This document shows positions 8,131 through 16,544 of a stretch of DNA of 64,000 nucleotides, piece by piece; position 1 is the stretch's first letter; each line of letters starts with the position of its first letter. Under the pieces are notes generated by a model that ran no database searches, was not told where the DNA came from, and saw nothing but the letters and a program-made list of their open reading frames with translations. The translations under genes were made by a program, and so were the position numbers. The DNA comes from Bradyrhizobium sp. CCH5-F6 (GTDB lineage: Bacteria; Pseudomonadota; Alphaproteobacteria; Rhizobiales; Xanthobacteraceae), in the NCBI RefSeq assembly GCF_001556045.1, contig NZ_LSIC01000197.1:1-64000 (forward strand), read 5' to 3'.

Positions 8131-9297
8131 TCACTCCGCCAATTGAAACCGCTCGAAACGATCGAGCTCGTCCTCGATTTTCCGCTTGAGCTCCTTGCGG
8201 CCTGCCGTCTTCTTGCCCTGCCCGACCCAGGTCCATTTTTGTATGGTGAGCTTCTTCGCCTGCCGGTCCGTCTTGAGGTCGAGCGCGGCGACGATCTCGT
8301 CACCGACGAGCACCGGCAACGCGAAATAGCCGAGCTTGCGTTTGGCTTTCGGCACATAGGCCTCGAACAAATGGTTGTAGCCGAAGATCAGATTGGTACG
8401 CTTGCGCTGGATGATCAGGGGATCGAACGGCGAGAGGATGTGGACGAGATCGGGCGACGGCCCCTCGCCGACCGCCTCCAGCGCTGCAGGCGAGACCCAA
8501 TGTTCCTGCTTGCCGGCGCCCTCGAGCGCGACCGGCACGAGTTCGCCGCGGCGGACGCGCGAGGCAAGCAGGCGCGCGACCGGCTTCTTGCTCGGCGCGT
8601 CGAGATGGCAAATCGAATCCAGGCTGACCACGCCCTGCGCCCGCAGCGCGCGGTCGAGCAGATAGGCCGTGACGTCGCTTGCCGACGCCGGCCGCGGCAG
8701 CCTCTCCCAACCGAAATGGCGCGTCATCAGTTCGTAGGTCTTGAGCATGCCCCGGCGCTCGCTGATGGTGACGTCGCCGGTATAGAAGGCGAGTTGTAAG
8801 GCGCGCTTCGAAGGCTTGCGGCTCTGCCAGAGGTGCTCCTTTTCGACGAGCACGTCGTCCTCGATGTCTCGGATCGTCAGCGGCCCGGCGCGCAGCAGCC
8901 GCATCACCTTGCGCATGTCGGCCGGCTTCACCGAGGCGAACCATTTGTGCCCTTCGCGCCGGTGCTCCCGCATCGCCGGAAGGAAGAAGCGGAAGTCGGC
9001 GGCCGGCACGTAGGAGAGCGCGTGCGTCCAGTACTCGAAAACGCTCTTGTCGTCGCTTTGGGCCTGGCGCAGATCGGCGCGGCGGTAGGACGGAATGCGG
9101 CTGAACAGGATGTGGTGGTGGCAGCGCTCGATGACGTTGATGGTGTCGATCTGCACATAGCCGAGATGCGCGACCGCATCCGCCACGGCCTGCGCGCCGA
9201 CGCCGAACGGCGTGCGTTCGTCCAGCCGCTGCGCATGCAGCCAGATCTGCCGGGCCTGTGCGGTCGAGAGAGGAAGAGGTTTCGGGGCGCGGGACAT
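8131..9297 (-). CDS. AlkX/YcaQ-type winged-helix DNA glycosylase
   Basis: A 388-residue protein of the HTH_42 family, which includes E. coli YcaQ (AlkX), a glycosylase that unhooks interstrand crosslinks and removes bulky N7-alkyl purines. The active-site motif Q-x-D is present as GYVQIDTINVIER (Gln49, Asp51), followed by the conserved RCHHHILFSRIPSY stretch. Three winged-helix modules are expected; the C-terminal FDPLIIQRKRTNLIFGYNHL is also a family signature. Length fits the family. I start at MSRAPKP (9297); a GTG-started extension to 9348 adds a poorly conserved leader. It is a lone gene, so a role in repair of self-made or environmental alkylating toxins is inference. Confidence 0.85.
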   Translation of the reverse strand: MSRAPKPLPLSTAQARQIWLHAQRLDERTPFGVGAQAVADAVAHLGYVQIDTINVIERCHHHILFSRIPSYRRADLRQAQSDDKSVFEYWTHALSYVPAADFRFFLPAMREHRREGHKWFASVKPADMRKVMRLLRAGPLTIRDIEDDVLVEKEHLWQSRKPSKRALQLAFYTGDVTISERRGMLKTYELMTRHFGWERLPRPASASDVTAYLLDRALRAQGVVSLDSICHLDAPSKKPVARLLASRVRRGELVPVALEGAGKQEHWVSPAALEAVGEGPSPDLVHILSPFDPLIIQRKRTNLIFGYNHLFEAYVPKAKRKLGYFALPVLVGDEIVAALDLKTDRQAKKLTIQKWTWVGQGKKTAGRKELKRKIEDELDRFERFQLAE

Positions 9298-9409
9298 TGC
9301 GAAATGCAATGTAGCCGGATTCGCCGCGAGGCAAAGAAGCAGAGACACGAAAAGGCCGCGCTGCCATCTGCTGCCAGCGCGGCCATCACGTCCGGGATCG
9401 GCGGGAGGC

Positions 9410-9655
9410 CTACTTCATCGCCATCGCCTTCTCGGCGTTCATGTAGTGCTTGCAGGCGCCGCGCATGTTGCCTTTGCTCATGTCGGAATTGGCCGAGGCC
9501 ATCGACTTCCTCGCTGCGATCTTGCCCGGCGTGTCTTCGCCGCCCATCCCGGCAACGAGCTTGGCCATATTTGCACTGGTGCACGCCATCTTGGCGGCGG
9601 ATGCGGGGGACAGAGCAAGCGCCACGAATGCCGTCGCGAGCAACAGGGTCTTCAT
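9410..9655 (-). CDS. Small secreted hypothetical protein
   Basis: An 81-residue protein with a clear Sec signal peptide (MKTLLLATAFVALALSPASA, cleavage expected after ASA near residue 20). The mature part is about 60 residues, with two cysteines (ACTS and GACKHYM) that could form a disulfide in the periplasm, and a helical C-terminus rich in Met, Ala and Lys. The start is firm: GGAGGAG lies upstream of the ATG at 9655. I recognise no named domain; it resembles short conserved hypothetical proteins of Bradyrhizobium. Function unknown. Confidence 0.8.
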   Translation of the reverse strand: MKTLLLATAFVALALSPASAAKMACTSANMAKLVAGMGGEDTPGKIAARKSMASANSDMSKGNMRGACKHYMNAEKAMAMK

Positions 9656-9775
9656 CAATTTTCTCCTCCGGAAAAGGAAGCCGGCCCAATACCGGCCACC
9701 GCAATTGCCATTCTTCAGTGACAAGTTTTCAGGGAGAAGACATTTTCGTTGCTGCGCCGCAACGCCATCCCGCCA

Positions 9776-10012
9776 TCAGCGTGCGGCTTTTGGGCGCTCC
9801 CCGAGGCTACCCGTGGCAACGTCCGGCTCGCAGATGGCCCTGCCGCGGGCCTCCGCCTGGCAGCGATAGACGCTGCCGGTGAGGCGGTCGACCAGCCACA
9901 TGTTCTCGTCGGTCGGCCCCTCCAGGCCGACGTAGCGGGAGGTCAGCCCCGTGATCAACGTCGAGAGCAGGATCGCCACTGCGATCATCGCCGCGCCGAC
10001 ATAGATGGGCAT
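9776..10012 (-). CDS. Small hypothetical protein with one membrane helix
   Basis: A 78-residue frame starting MPIYVGAAMIAVAILLSTLI, which is one transmembrane or signal-anchor segment, followed by a soluble tail with the phrase WLVDRLTGSVYRCQAEARGR. The latter resembles the short C-terminal pieces of membrane-anchored proteins in this group that place a WLVDT/SGxVxRC strand in the periplasm. The frame stays open to 10309, but the upstream part is not protein-like, and no good ribosome site is seen at 10012, so the start is uncertain. Function unknown. Confidence 0.55.
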   Translation of the reverse strand: MPIYVGAAMIAVAILLSTLITGLTSRYVGLEGPTDENMWLVDRLTGSVYRCQAEARGRAICEPDVATGSLGERPKAAR

Positions 10013-10388
10013 TGAGCTCAGGGATACTGTCCGATCCGGCGGGCCGCTGCGATAGTAGTCACGCTGATAGTCACTTGGCCTCGGCACTGGGCGGAACTCG
10101 GCTCCCGTCGCGGACGAATTGTCGATTGATTGAAGCGTGGTAAGCGGCCATCTCGACGAATTCTTGTTCGCGGGCGGGCCGTGAGACGACGCCTTTGCGT
10201 CGACCGGTGAACACGGCCTTCCCGGGACCCTCGGGGCGGGTGCGAAGCAAACCGCGAAACGATCGAGCCACACCACGTTGAACCCGGCTCGCAATTTCGA
10301 ATGTGACAAAGATCACATCAACGTCTTTGAACCTGCCCTAGGCTCGCAGCATCAAATCGCCATCAGGCGTAACAGCGAGGATACGACA
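10013..10388. other. 376-bp gap: CRP-type site, possible tiny gene
   Basis: The right end carries a CRP-like palindrome and the leader of the ompA-domain gene. On the minus strand a frame at 10071-10271 (GTG start) encodes about 66 basic residues ending in EFVEMAAYHASINRQFVRDG, which faintly resembles the helix of short DUF2934-like proteins. There is no ribosome site, so I do not call it a gene. Confidence 0.35.
10302..10317. promoter_or_regulatory. Perfect CRP-type binding site
   Basis: TGTGACAAAGATCACA matches the CRP consensus TGTGA-N6-TCACA at all ten conserved positions. It is centred about 79 bp before the ATG of the OmpA-domain gene. Rhizobiales use several CRP/FNR-family regulators; FixK-type proteins prefer TTGA-N6-TCAA instead, so this would be a cAMP-CRP-like factor. 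Which protein binds is inference. Confidence 0.55.
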
Positions 10389-11030
10389 ATGACCCGTTTT
10401 GATAAGTTTTTTGGATTGAAGGCGATTACCCTCTCCGCGGCCCTGTCGATGACGGCGGGCATGGCCCTGGCCGGAGACAACAACGTCTCCACCGACAAGA
10501 TCCTGGATGCACTGAAGCCCAAGCCGTTGACTCGCGGCCTGTCTGTCGGGCCGCAGGCCGATACCGCCGCACAGGCCAAGGAATCGACCTTCCTGAACAC
10601 CGTGCGCAATCGCTCGACCCGGTCGCTCTCGATCGGCGAACGCGAGCAGATCGCCGAGCTCGCGGCGACCAAGCCGAAGATCGATCTGGAGATCCAGTTC
10701 GACTACAACTCGGCCGACATCGCCAAGAGCTCGATGGCCTCGGTGCAGGCTCTCGGCAAGGCCCTGTCCGATCCGGCGCTGAAAGGCTCCACGTTCGTCG
10801 TCGCCGGCCACACCGACGCGACCGGCGGCGAAGAGTACAATCAAGGGCTCTCCGAACGGCGCGCCGACACCATCAAGAAGTACCTGGTGCAGAATTACGG
10901 CCTCAACGGCACAGATCTCGTGACCGTCGGATACGGCGAGACCAAGCTGAAGGACGCCTCCAAGGGCGGCGACCCGATCAACCGCCGCGTCCAGGTCGTG
11001 AACATGGACACCAAGACCGCGTCGAAATAA
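10389..11030 (+). CDS. OmpA-domain envelope protein
   Basis: A 213-residue secreted protein with an OmpA-like peptidoglycan-binding C-terminus. The signal peptide is ALSMTAGMALAG (cleavage near residue 26). The domain starts at IDLEIQFDYNSADIAKSSM (about 97) and has the diagnostic VVAGHTDATGGEEYNQGLSERRADTIKKYLV block and the GETKLKDASKGGDPINRRVQV ending with the Asp and Arg that hold diaminopimelate. There is no beta-barrel, so it is probably a periplasmic tether between peptidoglycan and the outer membrane. It stands alone, with a CRP-type site upstream and a strong hairpin right after it. Confidence 0.9.
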   Translation: MTRFDKFFGLKAITLSAALSMTAGMALAGDNNVSTDKILDALKPKPLTRGLSVGPQADTAAQAKESTFLNTVRNRSTRSLSIGEREQIAELAATKPKIDLEIQFDYNSADIAKSSMASVQALGKALSDPALKGSTFVVAGHTDATGGEEYNQGLSERRADTIKKYLVQNYGLNGTDLVTVGYGETKLKDASKGGDPINRRVQVVNMDTKTASK

Positions 11031-11051
11031 ATCGAAGGCATTTCGTCGCAA

Positions 11052-11090
11052 GACGGCGCCGCCTGCCCTCCCCTGGCAGGCGGCGTCGTC
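11052..11090. terminator. Hairpin between convergent genes
   Basis: A 16-bp stem with a single mismatch (arms 11052-11067 and 11075-11090) and a seven-base loop lies 22 bp after the OmpA-domain stop codon and touches the stop codon of the convergent mannosyltransferase gene. There is no clear U tract, so intrinsic termination is likely but not certain. Confidence 0.5.
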
Positions 11091-12447
11091 ATATCCAGCT
11101 CTGAAACAGCATCAATCGATTGAAGGTCTGCATCGAGACGCCGACGAAGGCCGCGGAGATCGGCAGCATGACGGCAAAGCCGGCCGCGGCGACGGCGACA
11201 TAGGCCCACAGCAGCCAGCGCGGCAGCCCCTTCCGGCGCAGCACATAGACCAGCGCAAGCGACGCCGCGGTGGCGGCGGGAAGATAGTAGTAGATGAAGC
11301 CAAGCGTACGCGGCAGCAACGCCCAGGCGAGCCATGGGCCGAAATAGAATGCTGCGATCAGGAACGCATCCCAGCGGCGCGCCACGATGAAATCTCGCAG
11401 CACGATGACGAGCGCGAGCAGCGCCGGCCACAACACCAGCGGATTGCCGAGGAAGACGATCGCAGCGACGTTGTCCCCTGTCGTCTTGTCGAACAGGAAC
11501 CACACCGGGCGCGCGAGCAGCGGCCAGGATGGCCAGCTGCTCATATAGGTGTGGCCGGCAATGGCCGTCGTGGTGTTGTCGGCAAAGATGCGCCGCTGGG
11601 CTTCGATCAAATCCGGCAACGACACTCCGTGGAGCGGAACGAAGGCGGCAAGATACGTCATTGCCGGCAAGATAGCGAAGCAGAGCGCGACATGATGCAG
11701 CTTCAACCCGGGCCAAAGCGCCGGCCGATACCAGTCGTCCGGCCTGGCATCGGCAAACAGCGTGCTCCAGCCCTGCATCAGGCGGATCACCGCGACGACG
11801 ACGATGCAGACGCCGAGCGGAAACAGGCCGCTCCATTTGCAGGCCGCAGCAAGTCCGAACAGGGCTCCCGCCGCGGCAAACAAGGCATGCGGCCGCTCTC
11901 GTCCAAAGCCATGCATGAAGGCGGCGGTCGCAAGCAGGCCGAAGCCCAACGCAAAAATGTCGAGCATGGCGATGCGCGCCTGCACGTACAGCATCTGGTT
12001 GAACGCCGCAATCAGCGCCGCGGCGATCGCCGGTCCTTGCGCGGAGAACAGCGCGAGGCCGCACAGATAAATCGCGACGAGCGCGAGCGCGCCGAACAAT
12101 GTCGCGGGATAGCGCCAGCCAAACGCGTTGTCGCCGAAAGCCGCGATCGACGCAGCGATCAGCTCCTTGGCCAGCGGGGGATGCATCGGATTGAGCATCG
12201 GCTGCGACATCGCAGGCGTCAGCATCTGCCGCGCCGCCGGCACGTAATGCACCTCGTCGAAGACGAACTTCTCGGGCGTCGCCAAGCCGATCAGCAGCGC
12301 AAGATGGCCGACCAGGAAAATTGCGACAGCAATCACTGCGCTTCGCGACAATTCCGGAACTGCGATCGCTCCAAGCGGCTGCTGTGGGGATGTTTTGCGT
12401 GGCAAATTTGCGTCACCGCGGACAAAAATAGAGATCGTCGTTTTCAT
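11089..12447 (-). CDS. PMT-type dolichyl/polyprenyl-phosphate mannosyltransferase
   Basis: A 452-residue multispanning GT39-family glycosyltransferase. The catalytic loop FDEVHYVPAARQML, with the Asp-Glu pair, and the following MHPPLAKELIA are signatures of PMT/ArnT-like enzymes, which transfer a sugar from a polyprenyl phosphate to a periplasmic acceptor (protein or lipid). About ten membrane helices follow, and TYMSSWPSWPLLARPVWF is the usual second conserved loop. The acceptor cannot be told from the sequence. Start taken at MKTTISI (12447); in-frame ATGs at 12456 and 12480 are possible and no ribosome site decides. It is divergent from the FecR/beta-barrel pair. Confidence 0.82.
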   Translation of the reverse strand: MKTTISIFVRGDANLPRKTSPQQPLGAIAVPELSRSAVIAVAIFLVGHLALLIGLATPEKFVFDEVHYVPAARQMLTPAMSQPMLNPMHPPLAKELIAASIAAFGDNAFGWRYPATLFGALALVAIYLCGLALFSAQGPAIAAALIAAFNQMLYVQARIAMLDIFALGFGLLATAAFMHGFGRERPHALFAAAGALFGLAAACKWSGLFPLGVCIVVVAVIRLMQGWSTLFADARPDDWYRPALWPGLKLHHVALCFAILPAMTYLAAFVPLHGVSLPDLIEAQRRIFADNTTTAIAGHTYMSSWPSWPLLARPVWFLFDKTTGDNVAAIVFLGNPLVLWPALLALVIVLRDFIVARRWDAFLIAAFYFGPWLAWALLPRTLGFIYYYLPAATAASLALVYVLRRKGLPRWLLWAYVAVAAAGFAVMLPISAAFVGVSMQTFNRLMLFQSWI

Positions 12448-12570
12448 TGAACGCATTCTGCCGCAACTGTCACTAAGCATAACGCACGTCCCGCGCCGCT
12501 TGTGATAATTCCGCCACATCGCAAGCGCGCGCGATCCGGTACGATCAGGGACAAATCGATCGGTTGCGAA

Positions 12571-13272
12571 ATGAATTTGCGTTTTTGGCTTTTCCCCATC
12601 CTGTCGTCGGCCGCACTATGCGCGGCACCATGCGCGCAAGCGCAGACACGCGTCGGCCAAGCCGTCGTGGTCCAGAATGAAGTGGTGCGCGTCGCCGCGA
12701 CCACGACGCCGATCAACGTCGGCGACAGCATGCTGCGCGACGAGACCGTGCGCACCGGCGCCGATAGCGCGGCGCGCTTCGTCATGGCCGACAGCACCAA
12801 TCTGTCGCTGGGGCCCAGCGCAACACTGAAGCTCGACCGCACCGTCTTCAACGACGAGCACAGCTATCGCGACGTCGCGATCCGCATGACCACAGGCGCG
12901 TTCCGCTTCGTCACCGGCAACTCCGACAAGGCTGCCTACAAGATCACGACGCCACTCGCGACCATCGGTGTGCGCGGCACCACGCTCGACATCCTCTCGC
13001 AGCGCGGACGCTCCGTGGTCGTGCTTCAGGATGGCGCAGCCAGCGTCTGCACCAAGAGCGGCCAGTGCGTGCAGCTCACCCAGCCCGGCGACACCGCAAT
13101 CATCACCTCGACCGGCGGCAAGGTGAGCATCACCAAGTCCAGCACGCCGCCCTGGACGTTCGCTGCCAACTGCGCCGCGAGTGCCGGGCTGTGCGCCGTC
13201 AACCGGTACGCCGGCGCCTCGCCGACCATCACGCCCGCCGTCCAGGACGACAGCATGCTGTGCGGGCGCTGA
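12571..13272 (+). CDS. Secreted FecR-domain protein
   Basis: A 233-residue protein with a signal peptide (cleavage after CAQAQ, about residue 25) and a FecR domain at about 30-190. The domain shows NEVVRVAATTTPINVGDSM, then the double-psi-like repeats DETVRTGADSAARFVMADST and YKITTPLATIGVRGTTLDI. Unlike true FecR anti-sigma factors it has no cytoplasmic N-terminus or transmembrane helix, so it is an exported FecR-fold protein. The tail has four cysteines (KSGQCVQ, ANCAASAGLCAV, SMLCGR). Its stop codon is two bases before the start of the beta-barrel gene, so the two are co-expressed and probably act together in the envelope. Confidence 0.82.
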   Translation: MNLRFWLFPILSSAALCAAPCAQAQTRVGQAVVVQNEVVRVAATTTPINVGDSMLRDETVRTGADSAARFVMADSTNLSLGPSATLKLDRTVFNDEHSYRDVAIRMTTGAFRFVTGNSDKAAYKITTPLATIGVRGTTLDILSQRGRSVVVLQDGAASVCTKSGQCVQLTQPGDTAIITSTGGKVSITKSSTPPWTFAANCAASAGLCAVNRYAGASPTITPAVQDDSMLCGR

Positions 13273-13274
13273 CG

Positions 13275-14426
13275 ATGGCAAAGTTCAACGTCAGGCGCCT
13301 CATACTCGCCACTGCGCTGACCGCGATTGCGGCGTTTGCGCTTGTCGCATTCAATGCCGGCCCGGCGGCTGCGCAGGAGTCGGAGTGCGGGTCCGAGTGC
13401 GAGCCGAATCCCACTCCGTCCCCGACCTATTCTCCGTCGCCGTATCCGTCACCCACTCCGACTCCCTCCCCGTCGCCGAGCCCCTATCCGTCGCCGTCAC
13501 CAAGTCCGAATGCTCCGCCGTCGGGACCGACCGGCGCCGATTCCAGCGGCAATTCGATCGGCGGCCTCGCCAATCAGCGCTTCAACCAGATGATCACCAA
13601 CCGCGTGCTCGGCACGGTGCTGCTCGGCGTCAACGAGCAGATCAATTGCGGCGACTGCGTCAGCGCGTTCGGCTCGGCGGGCTCGTTCTCCGCCGGCATC
13701 CACGGCCGCAAGGCGCTGACCAACAATCTGTCGCTGCTCGCCGGCATCGCCTACACGCACTACGATGGGCGTGGCTACGAGATCACCAGCGCACCGATCG
13801 GCGCTTTCGCGCTACGCTATGACTTCACCGATTGGGGCTCGTCGCGCCCGTTCTTCGACGTCGGCACGATCCTGACGCCGTGGGAGAAGGCTCGCTACAC
13901 GCGCAGCTACGACACCAGTCTCGGGCCGGTGAGCGTGACCAGCTCGACCAACGCCTCGAACTACGCCGTCTACGGCCGCGCCGGCTGGATAAGTCGCCTC
14001 TCGCCACGCGACGAGGTCGCGGCCTCGATCGAGGTCTGGCAGCTCTGGCAACGCGTGTCGGGCTACACCGACAGTGCAGTGGCCTTCAATCCATTCGATG
14101 CCAGCATCGCGACCGGTACCGACCGCACCAGCCTCGTCAAGATCGGCGGCCAGTGGACACACCTCTTCGGCAGCAACATCGAGACCAACATCAATGGCGG
14201 CTGGGTGCAGTCGTTTGCGAGTCACAGCGGCATCGTCGCGACCGTGACCGGCAACGGCACGGTGGTGCCGACCATGGGCAACCAGGGCTGGTTCGAATAT
14301 GGCGGCCGCCTCGGCTTCCGCGTGCAAAAGGGCTGGATCGTGGACCTCTTTGCCAACGGCACGCTGGGCCCGCAGCCGGTCGGCAACACCATCCACGGCG
14401 GCGTCGGGCTGCGGATCAATTATTAG
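13275..14426 (+). CDS. Beta-barrel outer membrane protein with Pro/Ser-rich stalk
   Basis: A 383-residue protein with a signal peptide (cleavage after GPAAA, about residue 33), a short cysteine-bearing segment (SECGSECE), then about 45 residues made almost only of P, S, T and Y (repeated PSPSP and YPSP units, residues 45-80), and finally a barrel-like C-terminus of alternating hydrophobic/polar strands ending in GVGLRINY with a terminal aromatic residue, as in autotransporter or porin-like barrels. There is no large passenger, so it is not a classical autotransporter. Co-transcribed with the FecR-domain gene just upstream. The Pro/Ser stalk could span the peptidoglycan or protrude; that is inference. 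Confidence 0.75.
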   Translation: MAKFNVRRLILATALTAIAAFALVAFNAGPAAAQESECGSECEPNPTPSPTYSPSPYPSPTPTPSPSPSPYPSPSPSPNAPPSGPTGADSSGNSIGGLANQRFNQMITNRVLGTVLLGVNEQINCGDCVSAFGSAGSFSAGIHGRKALTNNLSLLAGIAYTHYDGRGYEITSAPIGAFALRYDFTDWGSSRPFFDVGTILTPWEKARYTRSYDTSLGPVSVTSSTNASNYAVYGRAGWISRLSPRDEVAASIEVWQLWQRVSGYTDSAVAFNPFDASIATGTDRTSLVKIGGQWTHLFGSNIETNINGGWVQSFASHSGIVATVTGNGTVVPTMGNQGWFEYGGRLGFRVQKGWIVDLFANGTLGPQPVGNTIHGGVGLRINY

Positions 14427-14451
14427 GCCTTGCTCTCACCTCAGATTCCGC

Positions 14452-14553
14452 CGTCATGCCCCGCGCAGGCGGGGCATCCAGTACGCCGCGGCCTTTCGGC
14501 TCAATCAATGCCGTCTCGGAGTACTGGATCGTCCGCCTTCGCGGACGATGACG
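14452..14553. repeat. Palindromic intergenic repeat
   Basis: A roughly 100-bp element bounded by CGTCATGCCCCGC on the left and GCGGACGATGACG on the right, with an inner inverted pair CCAGTAC (14488-14494) and GTACTGG (14521-14527). It belongs to the general CGTCATG...ATGACG class also seen at 28551-28636 but has a different core. It separates the barrel gene from a convergent VOC gene and could act as a terminator for both. Confidence 0.65.
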
Positions 14554-14580
14554 AAGCGTGTGAGGCGCGCGCGTGCCGCC

Positions 14581-15069
14581 TCACGCCGCCGACTTGCCCT
14601 CGAACGCCCGGCGCAGCACGTCCACGTCGAGCTTGACCATCTTCAGCATGGCCTGCACCGCGCGCGCGGCCGCCGCCTTGTCCGGGCTCGACAGGAACTC
14701 GAACATCACTTTCGGCACCACCTGCCAGGCCACGCCCCAGCGATCCCTGAGCCATCCGCACTGCTCTTCCTTGCCGCCGTGGGCGAGGAAGGCGTTCCAG
14801 ACGCTGTCGACCTGCGCCTGGTCGTCGCAATGGATCATCAGCGAGATCGCGTGGGTATATTCCATCTTCATACCGCCATTGAGCGCGACCAGGGGCTGTC
14901 CGGCCAACGTGAACTCGACGACGAGCACAGAGCCTTCCTTGCCGGAGGGACCGTCCGAAACGTTGCGCTGGACGTGCGTGATCTCCGAATCCGGAACGAG
15001 CGAGACGTAGAATTTTGCAGCGTCCTCGGCGTCGCCGTCGAACCACATGCAGGGCACCAGCTTGGACAT
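14581..15069 (-). CDS. VOC family protein, PhnB/3-dmu-9_3-mt type
   Basis: A 162-residue protein of the vicinal oxygen chelate superfamily, in the PhnB-like branch (3-demethylubiquinone-9 3-methyltransferase domain in databases, although methyltransferase activity is not established). It shows LVPCMWFDGDAEDAAKFYVS at the start, the middle GMKMEYTHAISLMIHCDDQ, and the GGKEEQCGWLRDRWGVAWQVVP block typical of this branch. Function unknown. It is followed upstream by a second VOC gene on the same strand (15105-15533) with a 35-bp gap, so the two probably form an operon. Confidence 0.8.
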   Translation of the reverse strand: MSKLVPCMWFDGDAEDAAKFYVSLVPDSEITHVQRNVSDGPSGKEGSVLVVEFTLAGQPLVALNGGMKMEYTHAISLMIHCDDQAQVDSVWNAFLAHGGKEEQCGWLRDRWGVAWQVVPKVMFEFLSSPDKAAAARAVQAMLKMVKLDVDVLRRAFEGKSAA

Positions 15070-15104
15070 CGTAAATGCTCCTCTTCAGATCGTCTGGGCT
15101 CGGA

Positions 15105-15533
15105 TCAGGCGTTTGCCATGTCGGGCTGCAGAGGCGCGGCCGCGAGATCCATCCAGTTCACGCCCCACATGTGGCCATCGGGATCTTCAAAGCTGCGGCC
15201 GTACATGAAGCTGTATTCGTCCTTCGGGCTGGGATCGGCCACCCCACCGGCAGCCTCGGCCTTGCCGACAAGATCGTCGACCTCGCTGCGACTGTCCGCG
15301 GACAGGCAAAACAGCGCCTGGTTCGAGGACTTGGCATCCGCGATCGGCTTCGGCGTGAACTGGCGGAATTTGTCGTGAGTCAGCAGCATGGCGTAGATGG
15401 TCTCGGAAAAGACCATGCAGCTCGCCGTATCATCGCTGAATTGCGGACTCTTGACCGCGCCGATCGCCTCATAGAAGGCAGTCGCGCGCTTGAGGTCGGT
15501 GACCGGCAGATTGACGAAGATCATCCTGGGCAT
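15105..15533 (-). CDS. VOC family (glyoxalase/bleomycin-resistance fold) protein
   Basis: A 142-residue lactoylglutathione-lyase-like protein. The N-terminal half has MIFVNLPVTDLKRATAFYEA, the standard first beta-alpha-beta module, and the C-terminal half ends with RSFEDPDGHMWGVNWMD, where DPDGH...W carries a usual metal-contacting region. I start it at the ATG at 15533, which has AAGGAGC upstream; the open frame to 15590 lacks support. It precedes the PhnB-like VOC gene on the same strand. Substrate unknown. Confidence 0.8.
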   Translation of the reverse strand: MPRMIFVNLPVTDLKRATAFYEAIGAVKSPQFSDDTASCMVFSETIYAMLLTHDKFRQFTPKPIADAKSSNQALFCLSADSRSEVDDLVGKAEAAGGVADPSPKDEYSFMYGRSFEDPDGHMWGVNWMDLAAAPLQPDMANA

Positions 15534-15659
15534 CGGAAGCTCCTTGGCGGGTTCTGACCAAGGACGGACGGCCAGACGGCCATCCGACATCGCTTCCGAC
15601 TTTTTTTGGACCCCGATCTGCCGGGTTCTGTCGCACCGACCCGGTGTGCCCTCGACGGC

Positions 15660-16172
15660 TTACTTTTTTTCGTTCGGATCGCGGTGAACCGGATCGATCC
15701 ACAGCACGGTCTCGGGTTTCTCGACCGGCTCGATGTCGAGATTGATCGCGACCGCCTCGCCGTCGCTGCGCACCAGCACACATTCCAGCACCTCGTCCGG
15801 GCTGGCATTGATCTCCTGGTGCGGCACGTAGGGTGGGACGAAAATGAAATCGCCGGGCCCGGCTTCCGCAGTGAATTGCAGGCTCTCGCCCCAGCGCATC
15901 CGCGCCTTTCCCTTCACGACGTAGATGACGCTTTCGAGATGGCCGTGGTGATGCGCGCCGGTCTTGGCATCCGGCTTGATGCTGACCGTACCCGCCCACA
16001 ATTTCTGCGCGCCCACGCGCGCGAAATTGATGGCGGCCGCGCGGTCCATGCCGGCCGTCGACGGCACGTTGGTGTCGAGCTGGTTGCCGGGGATGACGCG
16101 CACGCCGTCATGTTTCCAGCGATCGTCGTGATCGTGTGCATGATGAGTGTGCGAGTGATCATGGCCGGTCAT
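15660..16172 (-). CDS. Cupin-domain protein with His-rich N-terminus
   Basis: A 170-residue single-domain cupin. The first cupin motif is GAHHHGHLESVIYVVKGKARM with the metal-binding His residues and Glu; the second is GDFIFVPPYVPHQEINAS with the last His. The N-terminus HDHSHTHHAHDHDD (residues 3-16) is unusually rich in histidine and aspartate and could bind metal ions. The start at 16172 follows AAGAAGAA. The enzymatic role is unknown; many such cupins are sugar or amino-acid-derivative oxygenases or small-molecule sensors. It is a lone gene. Confidence 0.8.
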   Translation of the reverse strand: MTGHDHSHTHHAHDHDDRWKHDGVRVIPGNQLDTNVPSTAGMDRAAAINFARVGAQKLWAGTVSIKPDAKTGAHHHGHLESVIYVVKGKARMRWGESLQFTAEAGPGDFIFVPPYVPHQEINASPDEVLECVLVRSDGEAVAINLDIEPVEKPETVLWIDPVHRDPNEKK

Positions 16173-16305
16173 GGGGATTCTTCTTTCTGTTGGTTCCGTG
16201 TGCGGCAAATTAACCCGAAGCGGGCTGCACTAGCCATACCCAAAATCGGAACCCTTATCGCCGCCCCGTGTTGTCATTGCGAGCAACGCAAAAGGAGCAT
16301 TTTTC

Positions 16306-16524
16306 ATGGGCAGCACCACTGACAAGATCAAGGGCACCGCGAACGAGGCGATCGGCAAGGCCAAGCAGGGCATTGGCGAAGCCACCGGGTCCGATCGCCT
16401 GAAGGGCGAAGGCGTCATCCAGGAAGTGAAGGGTAAGGGCCAGCAGGCCATGGGCGATGCCAAGGATGCCGCGAAGGATGCCGTGGATCGCGCTGCGGCC
16501 GCGGCGAAACGTGCAACGGACTAA
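16306..16524 (+). CDS. CsbD family stress protein
   Basis: A 72-residue hydrophilic protein with the CsbD pattern: [20 protein letters not shown], then [20 protein letters not shown], ending in an alanine/lysine helix. CsbD-like proteins are induced in general stress responses (SigB in Bacillus, EcfG-type regulation in alphaproteobacteria is likely); the biochemical role is unclear. AAAGGAG precedes the ATG. The short leader contains TCATTGCGAGC, a fragment of the palindromic repeat arm. A textbook terminator follows at 16545-16572. Confidence 0.88.
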   Translation: MGSTTDKIKGTANEAIGKAKQGIGEATGSDRLKGEGVIQEVKGKGQQAMGDAKDAAKDAVDRAAAAAKRATD

Positions 16525-16544
16525 GACACTCCGCACTGTTAGCC

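Noticed and set aside
10071..10316. 81-residue minus-strand frame starting in the CRP-type site
   Set aside because: The start GTG lies inside the regulatory palindrome and no ribosome site is seen; only a shorter, weak frame is possible.
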